From CAZSPT01 sp964608895 (GTDB taxonomy: Bacteria; Patescibacteriota; Patescibacteriia; 2-01-FULL-39-33), in NCBI GenBank assembly GCA_964608895.1, contig CAZSPT010000021.1, positions 1 through 14,989 on the forward strand: a DNA stretch of 14,989 nucleotides. The letters run 5' to 3'. Position 1 is the first letter of the stretch, and each line of letters begins with the position of its first letter. The notes beneath the pieces are model-generated. The model saw only the letters and a list, made by a program, of their open reading frames with translations. It was not told the origin of the DNA and did no database searches. A program made the position numbers and the translations under genes. This document shows, in pieces, positions 14,684 to 14,989 of the stretch.

Positions 14684-14989
14684 TTTGACAATTAAGGACA
14701 ATTAAGGACAGTAATTTATATTTTTAGTTATATAGATAGTCAAATAGTATAATTTTATTTACAAATGAATATATATTAATACTAAAAATATATTATTAGA
14801 TATTAAAACAATATAATTATTATATAATTTTAGTAAAAAACTATATTATTAAGTAAAAATAATTATAAAAAGTAATAAAAATTTATATATATTTCCAAAA
14901 ACTTAACAATAAGTAGTTTATATCTCTAAAAACTTAACAATAAATAATTTATATTCCTTGTTGATAACTTATAATTGACAATTGATTCT
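14684..14989. other. Extremely AT-rich non-coding tail with short tandem repeats
   Basis: I see no gene here on either strand. A 10-base unit, ATTAAGGACA, occurs twice in tandem (14691-14710). A 31-base unit starting AAAAACTTAACAATAA occurs twice (14897-14927 and 14928-14958, about four differences), and a degraded earlier copy may lie at about 14867-14896. TATAAT at 14970-14975 could be the -10 box of a gene beyond the window, but its -35 region is poor. The base composition falls sharply compared with the coding part. Confidence 0.7.
14897..14958. repeat. 31-bp tandem repeat, two copies
   Basis: The first 16 bases of each copy (AAAAACTTAACAATAA) are identical and the remaining 15 differ at four positions. 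The copies abut with no spacer, which rules out a CRISPR layout. Replication slippage in AT-rich DNA or a protein-binding array are both possible. Confidence 0.75.

Noticed and set aside
14897..14958. CRISPR array.
   Set aside because: The two 31-base units abut without spacers, are diverged, and no cas gene is near.

Overview
The window looks like a chromosomal segment of a Candidate Phyla Radiation (Patescibacteria) bacterium. The evidence is a compact RpoB with no large lineage insertions, a Mur ligase missing its N-terminal domain, very tight gene packing, almost no Shine-Dalgarno sequences, and a secreted-protein cassette whose N-Y-x-L / A-G-F motif style I associate with that group. TGA is used as a normal stop (rpoB and the 317-residue membrane protein end in it), which argues against the Gracilibacteria/Absconditabacteria code. 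All recognised genes lie on the + strand. The placement is inferred from protein features only; there is no rRNA in the window.

Layout. Positions 1-60 are GC-rich, do not continue the neighbouring gene and look like foreign or chimeric edge sequence. Positions 64-342 hold the 3' part of ruvA (Holliday junction helicase subunit), followed after 4 bases by a MurE-like ligase (347-1675). A 413-base gap follows, with a good sigma70-type promoter, a structured RNA of about 200 nt and an intrinsic terminator ending only about 20 bases before rpoB. Then come rpoB (2089-5349, with a 10-N assembly gap) and rpoC (5403-9377), closed by a strong GC-rich terminator.

The second half is a surface/envelope cassette. 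An extended -10 promoter and a run of four 14-bp tandem repeats precede a 70-residue Xre/Cro-type regulator (9567-9779). It is followed by a small secreted beta-rich protein (9798-10505), a signal-peptide protein with two Ig-like domains and a C-terminal membrane anchor resembling DUF916/WxL-operon proteins (10509-11462), and a 1074-residue multidomain membrane protein with fibronectin-III-like and carboxypeptidase-regulatory-like domains (11459-14683). The spacing (18 bases, 3 bases, then a 4-base ATGA overlap) points to one operon. The window ends in about 300 bases of extremely AT-rich sequence with short tandem repeats.

How it fits together: the left part is core information and wall machinery (recombination, peptidoglycan precursor, RNA polymerase), and rpoBC is possibly controlled by attenuation in its leader. 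The right part is a candidate self-regulated cell-surface module whose three structural proteins recall the small-protein / DUF916 / large-adhesin layout of Firmicutes WxL operons, but without the WxL tryptophans. That module, its tandem operator-like repeats and the rpoBC leader are the most interesting parts.
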